NCBI GenBank assembly: GCA_033764965.1 | Contig: JANRIN010000305.1 | Span: 1-64,000 of the forward strand | Source of the DNA: JSC-12 sp033764965 | GTDB taxonomy: Bacteria; Cyanobacteriota; Cyanobacteriia; Leptolyngbyales; Leptolyngbyaceae | DNA length: 64,000 nt | Direction of reading: 5' to 3' | Shown here: in pieces, positions 27,657 to 36,085 of the stretch | How the letters are laid out: each line of letters begins with the position of its first letter | Position numbering within the stretch: position 1 is the stretch's first letter | The notes under the pieces: generated by a model | Databases searched by the model: none | What the model was told of the DNA's origin: nothing | Seen by the model: only the letters and a program-made list of their open reading frames with translations | Position numbers and translations under genes: made by a program

Positions 27657-29465
27657 ATGACTGACGTGCCCGTTTCTCGGATTCGGAATTTTTCGATCAT
27701 TGCTCACATCGATCACGGCAAATCCACCCTGGCAGACCGACTCTTGCAAGCTACAGGGACGGTAGATGCGCGGGAAATGAAGGAACAATTCCTGGACAAC
27801 ATGGACTTGGAGCGGGAACGGGGCATCACGATCAAGCTTCAGGCAGCCCGCATGAACTATACCGCCCAGGATGGGCAGCACTATGTCTTGAACTTGATTG
27901 ACACCCCTGGACACGTTGACTTTTCCTATGAAGTGTCACGATCGTTGGCGGCTTGTGAAGGAGCGCTGTTGGTGGTGGATGCGTCCCAGGGCGTGGAGGC
28001 ACAAACCCTGGCAAACGTGTACCTGGCGCTGGAACACGACTTAGAAATTATTCCCGTCCTCAATAAAATTGATCTGCCCGGAGCCGAACCCGATCGCGTC
28101 AAACAAGAAATCGAAGACATCGTGGGCTTAGATTGCAGTCAGGCAATTTTGGCTTCAGCCAAAGAAGGACTGGGCATTCCCGAAATTCTAGAATCCATTG
28201 TGCACTTGGTGCCGCCGCCTCAAGATACGGTAACAGAGCGGTTACGAGCGTTGATCTTCGATAGCTACTATGATCCCTATCGGGGTGTAATCGTTTATTT
28301 CCGCGTGATGGATGGCAAGGTGAAGCAGGGCGATCGTGTTCGCCTTATGGCATCTGGCAAGGAATATCAAATTGATGAACTGGGCGTTTTATCCCCCAAC
28401 CAGGTGCGAGTCGATGAACTCCATGCGGGAGAAGTGGGTTACATTGCCGCTGCCATCAAAGCCGTGGAAGATGCGCGAGTGGGAGATACCATCACCCTGG
28501 CAACCGCTCCCGCCCTTGAACCCCTGCCAGGTTACGTCGAAGCCAAACCAATGGTCTTTTGTGGACTGTTTCCCACAGATGCCGACCAGTTCGAGGATTT
28601 GCGTGAAGCACTGGAAAAACTGAAGCTGAGCGATGCCGCCTTGAATTACGAGCCAGAAACCTCCAGTGCGATGGGTTTTGGTTTCCGCTGCGGCTTCCTC
28701 GGTTTGCTGCACATGGAAATTGTGCAAGAACGTCTGGAGCGGGAATACAACCTGGATTTGATTACCACGGCTCCTTCTGTGGTGTATCGCGTCACCACCT
28801 TGAAAGGTGAAGTACTTTATATCGACAACCCCAGCCGCTTGCCCGATCCCCAACATCGCGAAAAGATGGAAGAACCCTACGTTCAGGTGGATATCATTAC
28901 CCCTGAATCCTTTGTAGGAACCTTGATGGAACTGGCTCAGAGTCGTCGTGGGGTGTTCAAAGATATGAAGTATCTCACCACCGAGCGCACCACGTTGATT
29001 TACGAATTGCCGTTAGCCGAAGTCGCAACGGACTTTTTTGACCAGATGAAGTCCCGATCGCGGGGCTATGCCAGCATGGAATATCAACTCATCGGCTACC
29101 GCGAAAATCCCCTCGTGAAGCTAGACATTCTGATTAATGGCGATCCGGTTGATCCCCTGGCGACGATCGTTCATCGCGACAAGGCATATGGGGTGGGTCG
29201 TGCCCTGACTGAGAAATTGAAAGAACTGATTCCCCGCCACCAGTTCAAGATCCCGATTCAAGCCTCGATTGGCGCCAAAGTGATTGCCAGCGAACACATT
29301 CCAGCCTTGCGGAAAGACGTGTTAGCCAAGTGCTATGGCGGCGATATTTCCCGGAAGAAAAAACTGTTGCAGAAGCAGGCAAAAGGGAAGAAACGCATGA
29401 AGTCGATCGGCACTGTGGATGTGCCTCAAGAAGCGTTCATGGCAGTGCTGAAGCTAGAATCTTAG
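27657..29465 (+). CDS. lepA: Elongation factor 4 (LepA)
   Basis: This ribosome-associated GTPase back-translocates or remodels stalled ribosomes. Of its 602 residues, the G-domain shows AHIDHGKSTLADRLL (G1), RGITIK (G2), DTPGHVDF (G3), NKIDLPGA (G4) and SAKEG (G5). EF-G-like domains II, III and V follow, and then the LepA-specific C-terminal domain with GGDISRKKKLLQKQ near the end. Length and motifs are standard. The ATG at 27657 gives the expected start. The convergent neighbour's stop lies only 13 bases away, and no obvious terminator separates them. Confidence 0.97.
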   Translation: MTDVPVSRIRNFSIIAHIDHGKSTLADRLLQATGTVDAREMKEQFLDNMDLERERGITIKLQAARMNYTAQDGQHYVLNLIDTPGHVDFSYEVSRSLAACEGALLVVDASQGVEAQTLANVYLALEHDLEIIPVLNKIDLPGAEPDRVKQEIEDIVGLDCSQAILASAKEGLGIPEILESIVHLVPPPQDTVTERLRALIFDSYYDPYRGVIVYFRVMDGKVKQGDRVRLMASGKEYQIDELGVLSPNQVRVDELHAGEVGYIAAAIKAVEDARVGDTITLATAPALEPLPGYVEAKPMVFCGLFPTDADQFEDLREALEKLKLSDAALNYEPETSSAMGFGFRCGFLGLLHMEIVQERLEREYNLDLITTAPSVVYRVTTLKGEVLYIDNPSRLPDPQHREKMEEPYVQVDIITPESFVGTLMELAQSRRGVFKDMKYLTTERTTLIYELPLAEVATDFFDQMKSRSRGYASMEYQLIGYRENPLVKLDILINGDPVDPLATIVHRDKAYGVGRALTEKLKELIPRHQFKIPIQASIGAKVIASEHIPALRKDVLAKCYGGDISRKKKLLQKQAKGKKRMKSIGTVDVPQEAFMAVLKLES

Positions 29466-29478
29466 CTGTAGAAAATCC

Positions 29479-30630
29479 CTAGAAATCCACACCCCGCTTC
29501 AGGTCTACGCCTTTTTCGGCGTAATGCTTGTGGCAAATCATTTCAGAATGCACGCTGGCAAGATCAAAATACGCGGGTGGATTTTTGCAGCGTCCCGTAA
29601 TAATCACCTCGGTATCACGGGGTTTTCGCAAGAGTGCCTGCACGATCGGCTCCTCTGGCAACAATTCCAGATCCACGGTGGGGTTTAACTCATCCAGAAT
29701 GATGGTTTTGTAAAGCCCAGAAGCGATCGCCGCTCTGGCAATTTCCCAGCCCCGCTCTGCTTCCACATAGTCCAGCTCCTGCTGCTGCCCCCGCCAGACG
29801 ATCGCATCCCGTCCACAGCGTTGATGATCCACCAGATTGGGATAGCTTTGTCGCAGCGCATCGATCGCTGCATCTTCGGTATAGCCAATGCCGCCCTTCA
29901 ACCATTGCATGATCAGCACTCGATGAGATTTATCCTGTCCAATGCCGCGCCCGATCGCTTGCAATGCTTTCCCTAAGGCACTGGTGGATTTGCCTTTTCC
30001 GGCTCCCGTGTAAATTTCAATCCCGTCAATTCCCTGCGCCTTACCCACTGGATGGTAATGGGGACGCATCTCTGAATGCAAATCTGCAATATCTAGCAAG
30101 GGTTGGGGAGCTGCTCGTCCGGTGGCAATCACTTCCATGTGATCGGGCTTGCGCTTGAGGGTGTTCACTACTTCATCCACGGGCAGCAAACCCAAGTCTA
30201 GCACTGGATTGAGTTCATCCAGCACCACGACTGAGTACAGCCCAGAAGCGATCGCCCCCTTTGCCACATCCCACCCTCGTTGCGCCTCAAATCGGTCAAA
30301 CTTGGTGATTTCTTCGGCGTTAAAGTACTCGGCTCGTCCGGTTCTCACCTGGTCGATCAGGTGAGGAAAGCCCCGCTGCAGCGCTTCGATCGCCGCATCT
30401 TCGTCGTAGGTGCGTCCCGGTCCCTTAAGGAACCGCAGCAGCAGCACGCGGGTTTGCCAATCGCTATGGATTCCCAGCCCAATCGATCGCAGCACAACAC
30501 CTAGAGCCGCCTGAGACTTGCCCTTGCCCGCTCCATCGTAAACATGAATCTGCCCAATTAACCGCTCAGTCCGGGTTTGGGCGGTGCGAATGCCAACCCC
30601 ATTTCGTACCATTGCTGTCACTGTACCCAT
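29479..30630 (-). CDS. Tandem-duplicated CobO/BtuR-like P-loop protein
   Basis: The protein is 383 residues, twice the length of the cob(I)yrinic acid a,c-diamide adenosyltransferase CobO. Each half has its own Walker A (GAGKGKS at 33-39 and 209-215) and its own DELNP element (VVLDELNPVLDLGLLP and IILDELNPTVDLELLPEEP). Both halves also show the CobO-type ERGWEIAR/AQRGWDVAK pattern and an end of each domain of the form VIATGRAAP or VIITGRCKNPP. CobO attaches the adenosyl group in cobamide synthesis; whether both halves are active here is unknown. No other cobalamin gene is nearby. Confidence 0.8.
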   Translation of the reverse strand: MGTVTAMVRNGVGIRTAQTRTERLIGQIHVYDGAGKGKSQAALGVVLRSIGLGIHSDWQTRVLLLRFLKGPGRTYDEDAAIEALQRGFPHLIDQVRTGRAEYFNAEEITKFDRFEAQRGWDVAKGAIASGLYSVVVLDELNPVLDLGLLPVDEVVNTLKRKPDHMEVIATGRAAPQPLLDIADLHSEMRPHYHPVGKAQGIDGIEIYTGAGKGKSTSALGKALQAIGRGIGQDKSHRVLIMQWLKGGIGYTEDAAIDALRQSYPNLVDHQRCGRDAIVWRGQQQELDYVEAERGWEIARAAIASGLYKTIILDELNPTVDLELLPEEPIVQALLRKPRDTEVIITGRCKNPPAYFDLASVHSEMICHKHYAEKGVDLKRGVDF

Positions 30631-30683
30631 GCTGCTCTATCCTAGCGAAGTTTGCCTGGTGGCGGAAATGCGATCGCAGGCTG

Positions 30684-30699
30684 ACGCTATATATAGCGT
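30684..30699. promoter_or_regulatory. 16-bp perfect palindrome upstream of the CobO-like gene
   Basis: ACGCTATATATAGCGT is a perfect inverted repeat 53 bases upstream of the minus-strand start at 30630, close to where its promoter must lie. It could be an operator or a promoter with TATA-like core. A HIP1 site lies beside it at 30671-30678. Function is inferred only from symmetry and position. Confidence 0.35.
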
Positions 30700-30764
30700 A
30701 TTTAAGACAATTTTTGTCGAAAAGAACGCAGTTTATTTGAGGGATCTGCCCTCTAAGCACAAGC

Positions 30765-32144
30765 TCACGCGATCGCGTTTTGGTGAGATGGATCACTCAA
30801 CTGGTTGAACAAGTCCAGCATTTCTCGCTCAAACGCGACTTGGGCACGGTTGGTGCGTCCCCCCACGAAGCATTGTCCATTGGCCTGCAATGCCCACACT
30901 TGGGAATGGGAAATGTAACTCATCATGACTCCCACCATCAGCAGTGCGAAGCCCGTGTACACAATGGGAATACCGGGATCGGCTTTAATTTGCAAACCAG
31001 TACTGCCCACCAGTTCCAACAGCTTGAGGGTAATGCCGTTCACTTCCGTAGACATCCCAGCCCGTACCGTCGCGATCAGCTTGCCGGTCATGTCGTAGAC
31101 CAGCACCATGCCCTGCAAATCTTTTGCCACCAGAGATACGCCTTCACTCAAGTCCGGTTTGGTGGGTAGCCAGGTGCCCCAGAGTTGTCCTCTACCGCCC
31201 GTATCCAACGCTGCCATTGGTAACTGAAAAATGGGGCTGTTGTTCAGCCGCACTTTCACCGCCGCGATCGCCCAATTTGCTTGATACAAAGTCACGCCTT
31301 TATACCGCAATGGCTCGTTTACATGAATTGTTTTGTGCTTCACTTCCTTGCCCTCCCGATCCAGCACCGACATATCGGAATAGAACTGGTCAATATTGCC
31401 ATCGGGCAGGTAATCAATCCAGAAGCGATTCACTTTTACTGACCAATCCTGCAACGGTTGAACCGATGCCAGCGGTCCCGCATCCGTAATGTTTTGAATT
31501 TGGAAGGTTTGCCCACTGGGAATCATCTCCTGCGCCATAAAACCCGTCATGGCACCCCAGATGCCGCCCAGCAAAATCACCAGGATCCCGACATGCACAA
31601 TAATGGGTCCGATACGTCCGGCAATGCCTTTGTGGGCGTACAGCGAATCTGCCTGGCGGAAGATTTTGTAGCGGCGTTGTTCCAGCAAGGGAATGAGTGC
31701 GTCAATAGAAGGGCGATCGAATTCAGCGCTGAGGGCAAACTTTTGAAACTGGCGCGGCTGGGTGTAAAAATTCCAGGTGCGAGAAAACCAGCGCAGGGCA
31801 GGCAGTTGGCGCTTAAAGGTGCAGGCTGTGAGGCTGGAGCCAAACAGGATCAGCAGTGCCAGAAACCACCAGGTGCGGTACACATGGTCTAAGCCCAAAA
31901 TCAACAGCACTTTCCAGGTGAGAAAGCCAAACAGGGCGGGATGTTCTGGGTAGTTTGCCTGGTAGAACGGGAGCGACTGCCCTTGCTCAATCAGGGTGCC
32001 GGAAATACTGAAGACGGCAATCACCAGTAACAACGCGATCGCCAGCCGCAGATCTGCCAGAAAGGGGATCAGTTCTCGTTTGAAAAAAGTTTGGGGCACT
32101 CGTTTGAGGTTGGCGATCGCGCCAACCATCTCTTTTGCTGTCAT
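30765..32144 (-). CDS. ccs1: Cytochrome c biogenesis protein Ccs1/ResB
   Basis: This is the system II heme-delivery and ligation subunit, working with CcsA on the lumenal side of the thylakoid membrane (CcsA is not in the window). In 459 residues, N-terminal hydrophobic helices (LRLAIALLLVIAVFSISGTL and further ones to about residue 105) are followed by HKGIAGRIGPIIVHVGILVIL with a conserved His in the helix. A large lumenal domain then runs to a last helix (PGIPIVYTGFALLMVGVMMSYISHS, also with a His). The GTLIEQGQSLPFY motif after the first helix is typical. The ccdA gene lies 15 bases upstream on the same strand: they form a functional operon. Confidence 0.93.
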   Translation of the reverse strand: MTAKEMVGAIANLKRVPQTFFKRELIPFLADLRLAIALLLVIAVFSISGTLIEQGQSLPFYQANYPEHPALFGFLTWKVLLILGLDHVYRTWWFLALLILFGSSLTACTFKRQLPALRWFSRTWNFYTQPRQFQKFALSAEFDRPSIDALIPLLEQRRYKIFRQADSLYAHKGIAGRIGPIIVHVGILVILLGGIWGAMTGFMAQEMIPSGQTFQIQNITDAGPLASVQPLQDWSVKVNRFWIDYLPDGNIDQFYSDMSVLDREGKEVKHKTIHVNEPLRYKGVTLYQANWAIAAVKVRLNNSPIFQLPMAALDTGGRGQLWGTWLPTKPDLSEGVSLVAKDLQGMVLVYDMTGKLIATVRAGMSTEVNGITLKLLELVGSTGLQIKADPGIPIVYTGFALLMVGVMMSYISHSQVWALQANGQCFVGGRTNRAQVAFEREMLDLFNQLSDPSHQNAIA

Positions 32145-32159
32145 GGTTTCTATTTCCGC

Positions 32160-32897
32160 CTAAAAACTGCCCAATCTTGACCACAGGGAAAACATCCCAA
32201 ACCCAATTAACATCACGCCACTGGCAGGCGTAATCCAACCCGACCAACGCCGGACTTCCAATAATTTCTTGATCGATGCGGTAAACGTCCCCGCCAAAAT
32301 CAGCGGAGCCACATACCCGATTGTGTATGCCAGCAGGAGGGCGGCTCCCAGAATGGGATCTTGTGTTGATGAGATCCACGCTAGCAAAGTCGCCAGGACA
32401 GGGGTGCTACAGGGGGAAGCCACCAAGCCAAAGGTTAGCCCAATCAGATACGATCGCACGCCTTCTGGCAGTTCTTGCGAGATCCAGTCCATCCCTCCCC
32501 AAGCAGGCAGGCGCAGAGGAAGCGCTTCCAGCAGATTTAACCCCATCAAAATGGCAATCACGCTCACGATAATGGGCAAGCCCCAACCCACCTGTCCATA
32601 AATCTGCCCCACAACTGCCGCCAAAATCCCCAGTCCTGCCAGCGTTGTTGCCAGCCCCAAAGCAAACCAGGTGGATTGGGTCGCCGCTTGCAGCCGAGTT
32701 TTGGTTTCGTCGTAGCCGCCAATGTAGCCGATCGTAATTGGCAACATCGAGAGCATACAGGGGGTAAGACTGGTCAACAGTCCGGCGAGGAAAATCACCC
32801 CAAGGCTGACCAAGGTGAGATGACTCAGTTGGCTGGCAACCAGTTCATTCGAGAACTGAGCCAGTTGATAAAGTTGAGTTTGCAGGGTATTCAACAT
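32160..32897 (-). CDS. ccdA: Thiol-disulfide transporter CcdA
   Basis: CcdA carries reducing equivalents across the membrane to keep apocytochrome c cysteines reduced for heme attachment. The protein is 245 residues with six hydrophobic helices. The redox pair is seen as Cys47 in LTSLTPCMLSMLP and Cys163 in GLVASPCSTPVLA. The frame can be read from a TTG at 32921; the ATG at 32897 is the more likely start. Ccs1 follows after 15 bases, so both steps of the same pathway are encoded together. Confidence 0.92.
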   Translation of the reverse strand: MLNTLQTQLYQLAQFSNELVASQLSHLTLVSLGVIFLAGLLTSLTPCMLSMLPITIGYIGGYDETKTRLQAATQSTWFALGLATTLAGLGILAAVVGQIYGQVGWGLPIIVSVIAILMGLNLLEALPLRLPAWGGMDWISQELPEGVRSYLIGLTFGLVASPCSTPVLATLLAWISSTQDPILGAALLLAYTIGYVAPLILAGTFTASIKKLLEVRRWSGWITPASGVMLIGFGMFSLWSRLGSF

Positions 32898-32961
32898 TCC
32901 AGTTCGGGCACGATCGCACAATCATCCTCTCTATCTTAATGAGATCGGGATCTGAATGAGA

Positions 32962-34233
32962 TCAGGTCGCCCGCCGGGGCAAGGAACGAGATCGATTTGA
33001 GGCGCGGGTACTGGTGGGTCGCGATCGCGTTTGTCGCCGTTCATCAAGCTGCACCACCTTGGCTTCGCTACTTTCGCGCCCTACGCGAATCAACAGCCCT
33101 GCTGCAATCAAACTGGAAATCATGGAACTGCCGCCGTAGCTCATAAACGGAAACGGCAAGCCCGTGGTGGGCAGGACTCCCGTTGCCACCCCAATGTTCA
33201 GCAACGATTGTCCAATCAGCAGTACCGTCACCCCGATCGCGATCAAACGCTGTACCGAACTCTTGGCTTTCAAAGCAACTCGCACCGCTAAAGTGGTATA
33301 ACCTGCCAGCAACAGGAGCAACAGAATGCAGCCAATAAAGCCAAATTCTTCTGCGAACACGGCAAAAATAAAATCGGTATATTGAATCGGCAAGTAGAAC
33401 AACTTTTGCTGCGATAACCCAAAGCCAGTACCCCACAAGCCACCAGAAGCAACTGCAAGCAAGCTCTGAATCAGTTGGTAGCCATTGCCGTGGGGATCTG
33501 CCCAGGCATTCAAGAACGACAAAATCCGTTTGAGTTGGTAAGACCGCAAACTCACACTTAGAGCAGCGATCGTCAAACCCGCCAGAGCGGTTGCGCCCAA
33601 CTGGCTGTAGGGCAAGCCTGCTGCCAGGGCAATCAGCCACAGCATAATGCCACACAAGGCGGCTGTACTCAGGTTGGGCTGGAGCAAAATCGCCGCTACG
33701 ACCAGGCAAAAAACCCCTAACCAGGTGAGCCTCACTGACCAGCGCAGCCGATCCCATTGGGAAAAGATCCGGGCACTTTGCAGTACCAGAAAGGGTTTGA
33801 TCAACTCTGAGGGTTGCAGCGGAATCGGACCGATAAACAACCAGCGAGACGAACCGTTCACCAGCACCCCCACGCCTGGGATCAGCGTTACCAAAATCAT
33901 GCCCAGAATAATCAGCAGAATCCAATCGGCAAAACCGACGATAAACCGCAGCGGGGTATGAACCAGTAGATTGAACCCCACCAGCCCCACCAAGATCCAA
34001 AAGATTTGCAGCTTGAAGTAGTAGAGTCCGTCTCCATGTTCGGCATCAGCGATCGCGTAGGAGGCAGAAAAGACCATCGCCAATCCAATAAATAGCCAAA
34101 CAAAGGTCAACCAGCGAAGTACTCTGGCTTCGATCGCCCAATCCTGGGCAGTAGTGTCAAAAAATGGGATTAAGCGGCGCAGACTCACGGTTTCAAAGTG
34201 CTGGAGGTCGTTGATCAATTGCAGCAAGAACAA
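32962..34233 (-). CDS. ftsW: SEDS-family FtsW/RodA peptidoglycan polymerase
   Basis: This is a membrane glycosyltransferase of septal or lateral wall synthesis. The protein has up to 423 residues and about ten helices. SEDS marks include SSRWLFIGPIPLQPSELIKP (with the conserved Pro-Ser-Glu), GLPFPFMSYGGSSMI near the end, and FAVFAEEFGFIGC. LRRLIPFFDTTAQDWAIEAR at the N-terminus fits cyanobacterial FtsW. The start is uncertain: the frame opens with TTG at 34233 (a second TTG at 34227 is better spaced from AGGA), and a GTG at 34188 is also possible. A basic Arg/Ser tail ends the protein. The ccdA gene follows 64 bases downstream. Confidence 0.9.
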   Translation of the reverse strand: MFLLQLINDLQHFETVSLRRLIPFFDTTAQDWAIEARVLRWLTFVWLFIGLAMVFSASYAIADAEHGDGLYYFKLQIFWILVGLVGFNLLVHTPLRFIVGFADWILLIILGMILVTLIPGVGVLVNGSSRWLFIGPIPLQPSELIKPFLVLQSARIFSQWDRLRWSVRLTWLGVFCLVVAAILLQPNLSTAALCGIMLWLIALAAGLPYSQLGATALAGLTIAALSVSLRSYQLKRILSFLNAWADPHGNGYQLIQSLLAVASGGLWGTGFGLSQQKLFYLPIQYTDFIFAVFAEEFGFIGCILLLLLLAGYTTLAVRVALKAKSSVQRLIAIGVTVLLIGQSLLNIGVATGVLPTTGLPFPFMSYGGSSMISSLIAAGLLIRVGRESSEAKVVQLDERRQTRSRPTSTRASNRSRSLPRRAT

Positions 34234-34323
34234 CTTCCTGCATTTAAGGACACAAGTCTAAGCCAGCTTCCCAAAACACACAAGCTTTCCTATAACCTCG
34301 ATCGGTTTCTTAATATGCAAGCT

Positions 34324-34758
34324 TCAGACAGACTTAGCCGCGTCCCGTAACGGCAACAGTTCTTTCAACGAAGCCAGCAATTTCACCTTCGCCAGCAAAA
34401 TCTCTTTCGTCGAACTGAGGATAAAACTCCAACAAACATTGACAGAGAACCACGGGGTTTGTACCTTGCCCAAAATTTCATACTCGATGCTGTCGTCCTG
34501 TTGAGCGGCTGTACCCGACTGGGGCTGGAGTAAAAATCCCTGCGCTTCCCTTTCTAGGTAAGCAGCGATCGCGTCGCGCCCGACCAGCGGCTCATCGAAG
34601 GGCGGTTGCAGCATTCCATCCACTGCAAACAATTGGCTCACTGCCTCAAACTCTCCTGCATTCAGAGCAGTGAAGTATTGAGAGAGCACAGGTTCCTCAA
34701 CTCCAGAGATCGTGACCAAAGCCATCTCTTTGTCAGATTCACGAGCCAGCATCGACAT
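34324..34758 (-). CDS. OCP C-terminal-domain homologue (CTDH), NTF2 fold
   Basis: The protein is 144 residues. From residue 19 on it parallels the C-terminal domain of the orange carotenoid protein: YFTALNAGEFEAVSQLF (Tyr28), GMLQPPFDEPLVGRDAI, KVQTPWFSVNVCW (Trp103, Cys109, Trp110) and KVKLLASLKELLPLR. CTDH proteins bind a ketocarotenoid as dimers and can hand it to helical carotenoid proteins (HCP) or quench singlet oxygen. No HCP, OCP, FRP or carotenoid ketolase gene is adjacent in this window. The Cys beside the last Trp may allow redox control as proposed for other CTDHs, which is inference. Initiation at Met1, Met3 or Met12 is possible. Confidence 0.85.
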   Translation of the reverse strand: MSMLARESDKEMALVTISGVEEPVLSQYFTALNAGEFEAVSQLFAVDGMLQPPFDEPLVGRDAIAAYLEREAQGFLLQPQSGTAAQQDDSIEYEILGKVQTPWFSVNVCWSFILSSTKEILLAKVKLLASLKELLPLRDAAKSV

Positions 34759-34887
34759 GGTTCACAACACCAAAAAAGTTCCTGAAATTTACAATAAAGG
34801 GGGAAGCCGACTGAAGGCTTACTTCCCTAGAAGGATTTTTAATAGAGGATGTCATTCAGGATCGAGGATTGAATAAATCCGCAACTT

Positions 34888-34953
34888 GTACGGGCGGGTT
34901 TAGCAGATCAATCGGTACTCTCCAATGGATTTGACGACAAAACCCGCCCCTAC
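34888..34953. mobile_element. Small inverted-repeat element over the queG 5' end
   Basis: GTACGGGCGGGTTTA and AAAACCCGCCCCTAC are 15-base termini matching with two mismatches, enclosing about 36 bases. The GTAGGGGCGGGTTT motif is common in dispersed cyanobacterial repeats. The right end covers the first codons of the longest queG frame, so those codons are probably untranslated. Confidence 0.6.
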
Positions 34954-34960
34954 TTTATCA

Positions 34961-35947
34961 ATGTCCTCACCAGATTCTCATCTATGGCTGGCAGATTTAG
35001 CCGCTCGCCTGAAGCAGCAAGCGTTGGATTTGGGCTTTCATCAAGTTGGGATCGCAGCAGTAAACAGTGATGCAGTAGAAGCAAGTAGCGCTCCAGGTAA
35101 TTTAACTGCGGCAGTCGCCAGCCTTAAAACCTGGTTAACGCAAGGCTTTCAAGCAGACATGGCATGGATGGCAAACCCAAAGCGGCAAGACCTGCGATCG
35201 GTGATGCCAGAGGTGCAGTCGGTTATTTGTGTGGCACTCAATTACTACACGCCGATCGCCCACTCCACAAACCATGAAACCGCCAAGATTTCCCGCTACG
35301 GCTGGGGACGGGATTATCACAAGGTATTGCACAAGAAACTCAAAGCTCTAACCACTTGGTTGCAAGCTCAGGGAGACCAGATTCAAGCTCGTTTTTATGC
35401 CGATACGGGACCTGTACAAGATAAGGTGTGGGCACAGCAGGCGGGTTTGGGCTGGATTGCGAAAAACGGCAATTTGATTACGCGGGAGTATGGCTCCTGG
35501 GTTTTTCTTGGAGAAGTGTTAACAAACTTAGAATTGCCCAGTGATCGCCCTCATACTGCCCACTGCGGCACCTGCACCCGTTGCCTGGAAGCCTGCCCAA
35601 CTGGAGCTATTCCTCAGCCTCACGTGGTGGATGCCAATCGTTGCATTGCCTACCACACGATCGAGAATCGAGCGGAGCAATTGCCAGCGGCGATCGCGAC
35701 ACAACTTCAGGGATGGGTTGCTGGGTGTGATGTTTGCCAGGATGTTTGCCCCTGGAATCAGCGTTTTGCCCAGCCTACCAATGTCACGGAGTTTTATCCC
35801 CATCCCTGGAATACGGCACCCGCGTTAAGTGAATTGGCGAATTTATCAGACGAGGAGTATGAGCGCCGATTTACTGGATCAGCACTGCGGCGCATTAAAC
35901 CCTGGATGCTACGCCGTAATGCTCAGGCAAACCTGGATCATCGTTAG
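34961..35947 (+). CDS. queG: Epoxyqueuosine reductase QueG
   Basis: This cobalamin and 4Fe-4S enzyme carries out the last step of queuosine synthesis in tRNA, reducing epoxyqueuosine. Two clusters are coordinated by CGTCTRCLEACPTGAIP and CDVCQDVCPWNQRF plus an upstream Cys. KISRYGWGRDYHKVLHKKL and FYADTGPVQDKVWAQQAGLGW are typical of the cobalamin-binding half. The open frame extends to 34925, but its first 12 codons lie within or just after an inverted-repeat element. The ATG at 34961 (MSSPDSHLWLADLAARLKQ) is therefore preferred, giving 328 residues. It is monocistronic. Confidence 0.92.
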   Translation: MSSPDSHLWLADLAARLKQQALDLGFHQVGIAAVNSDAVEASSAPGNLTAAVASLKTWLTQGFQADMAWMANPKRQDLRSVMPEVQSVICVALNYYTPIAHSTNHETAKISRYGWGRDYHKVLHKKLKALTTWLQAQGDQIQARFYADTGPVQDKVWAQQAGLGWIAKNGNLITREYGSWVFLGEVLTNLELPSDRPHTAHCGTCTRCLEACPTGAIPQPHVVDANRCIAYHTIENRAEQLPAAIATQLQGWVAGCDVCQDVCPWNQRFAQPTNVTEFYPHPWNTAPALSELANLSDEEYERRFTGSALRRIKPWMLRRNAQANLDHR

Positions 35948-36085
35948 CCGTCAAAAAATATGAAATAATGCGAGAACAATATTAAGAAAAACTAAAATTC
36001 TTAAAAACAAGCCAATCACTCGTTACAAGTCTTAACAAGCAGAGTAATATTTGAGTGGAGACCTTTAGCAAAGTTGTTGGACCCT

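Noticed and set aside
33068..34000. Minus-strand 310-residue open frame overlapping ftsW
   Set aside because: It is in another frame of the clear ftsW gene on the same strand and has no recognised motif.
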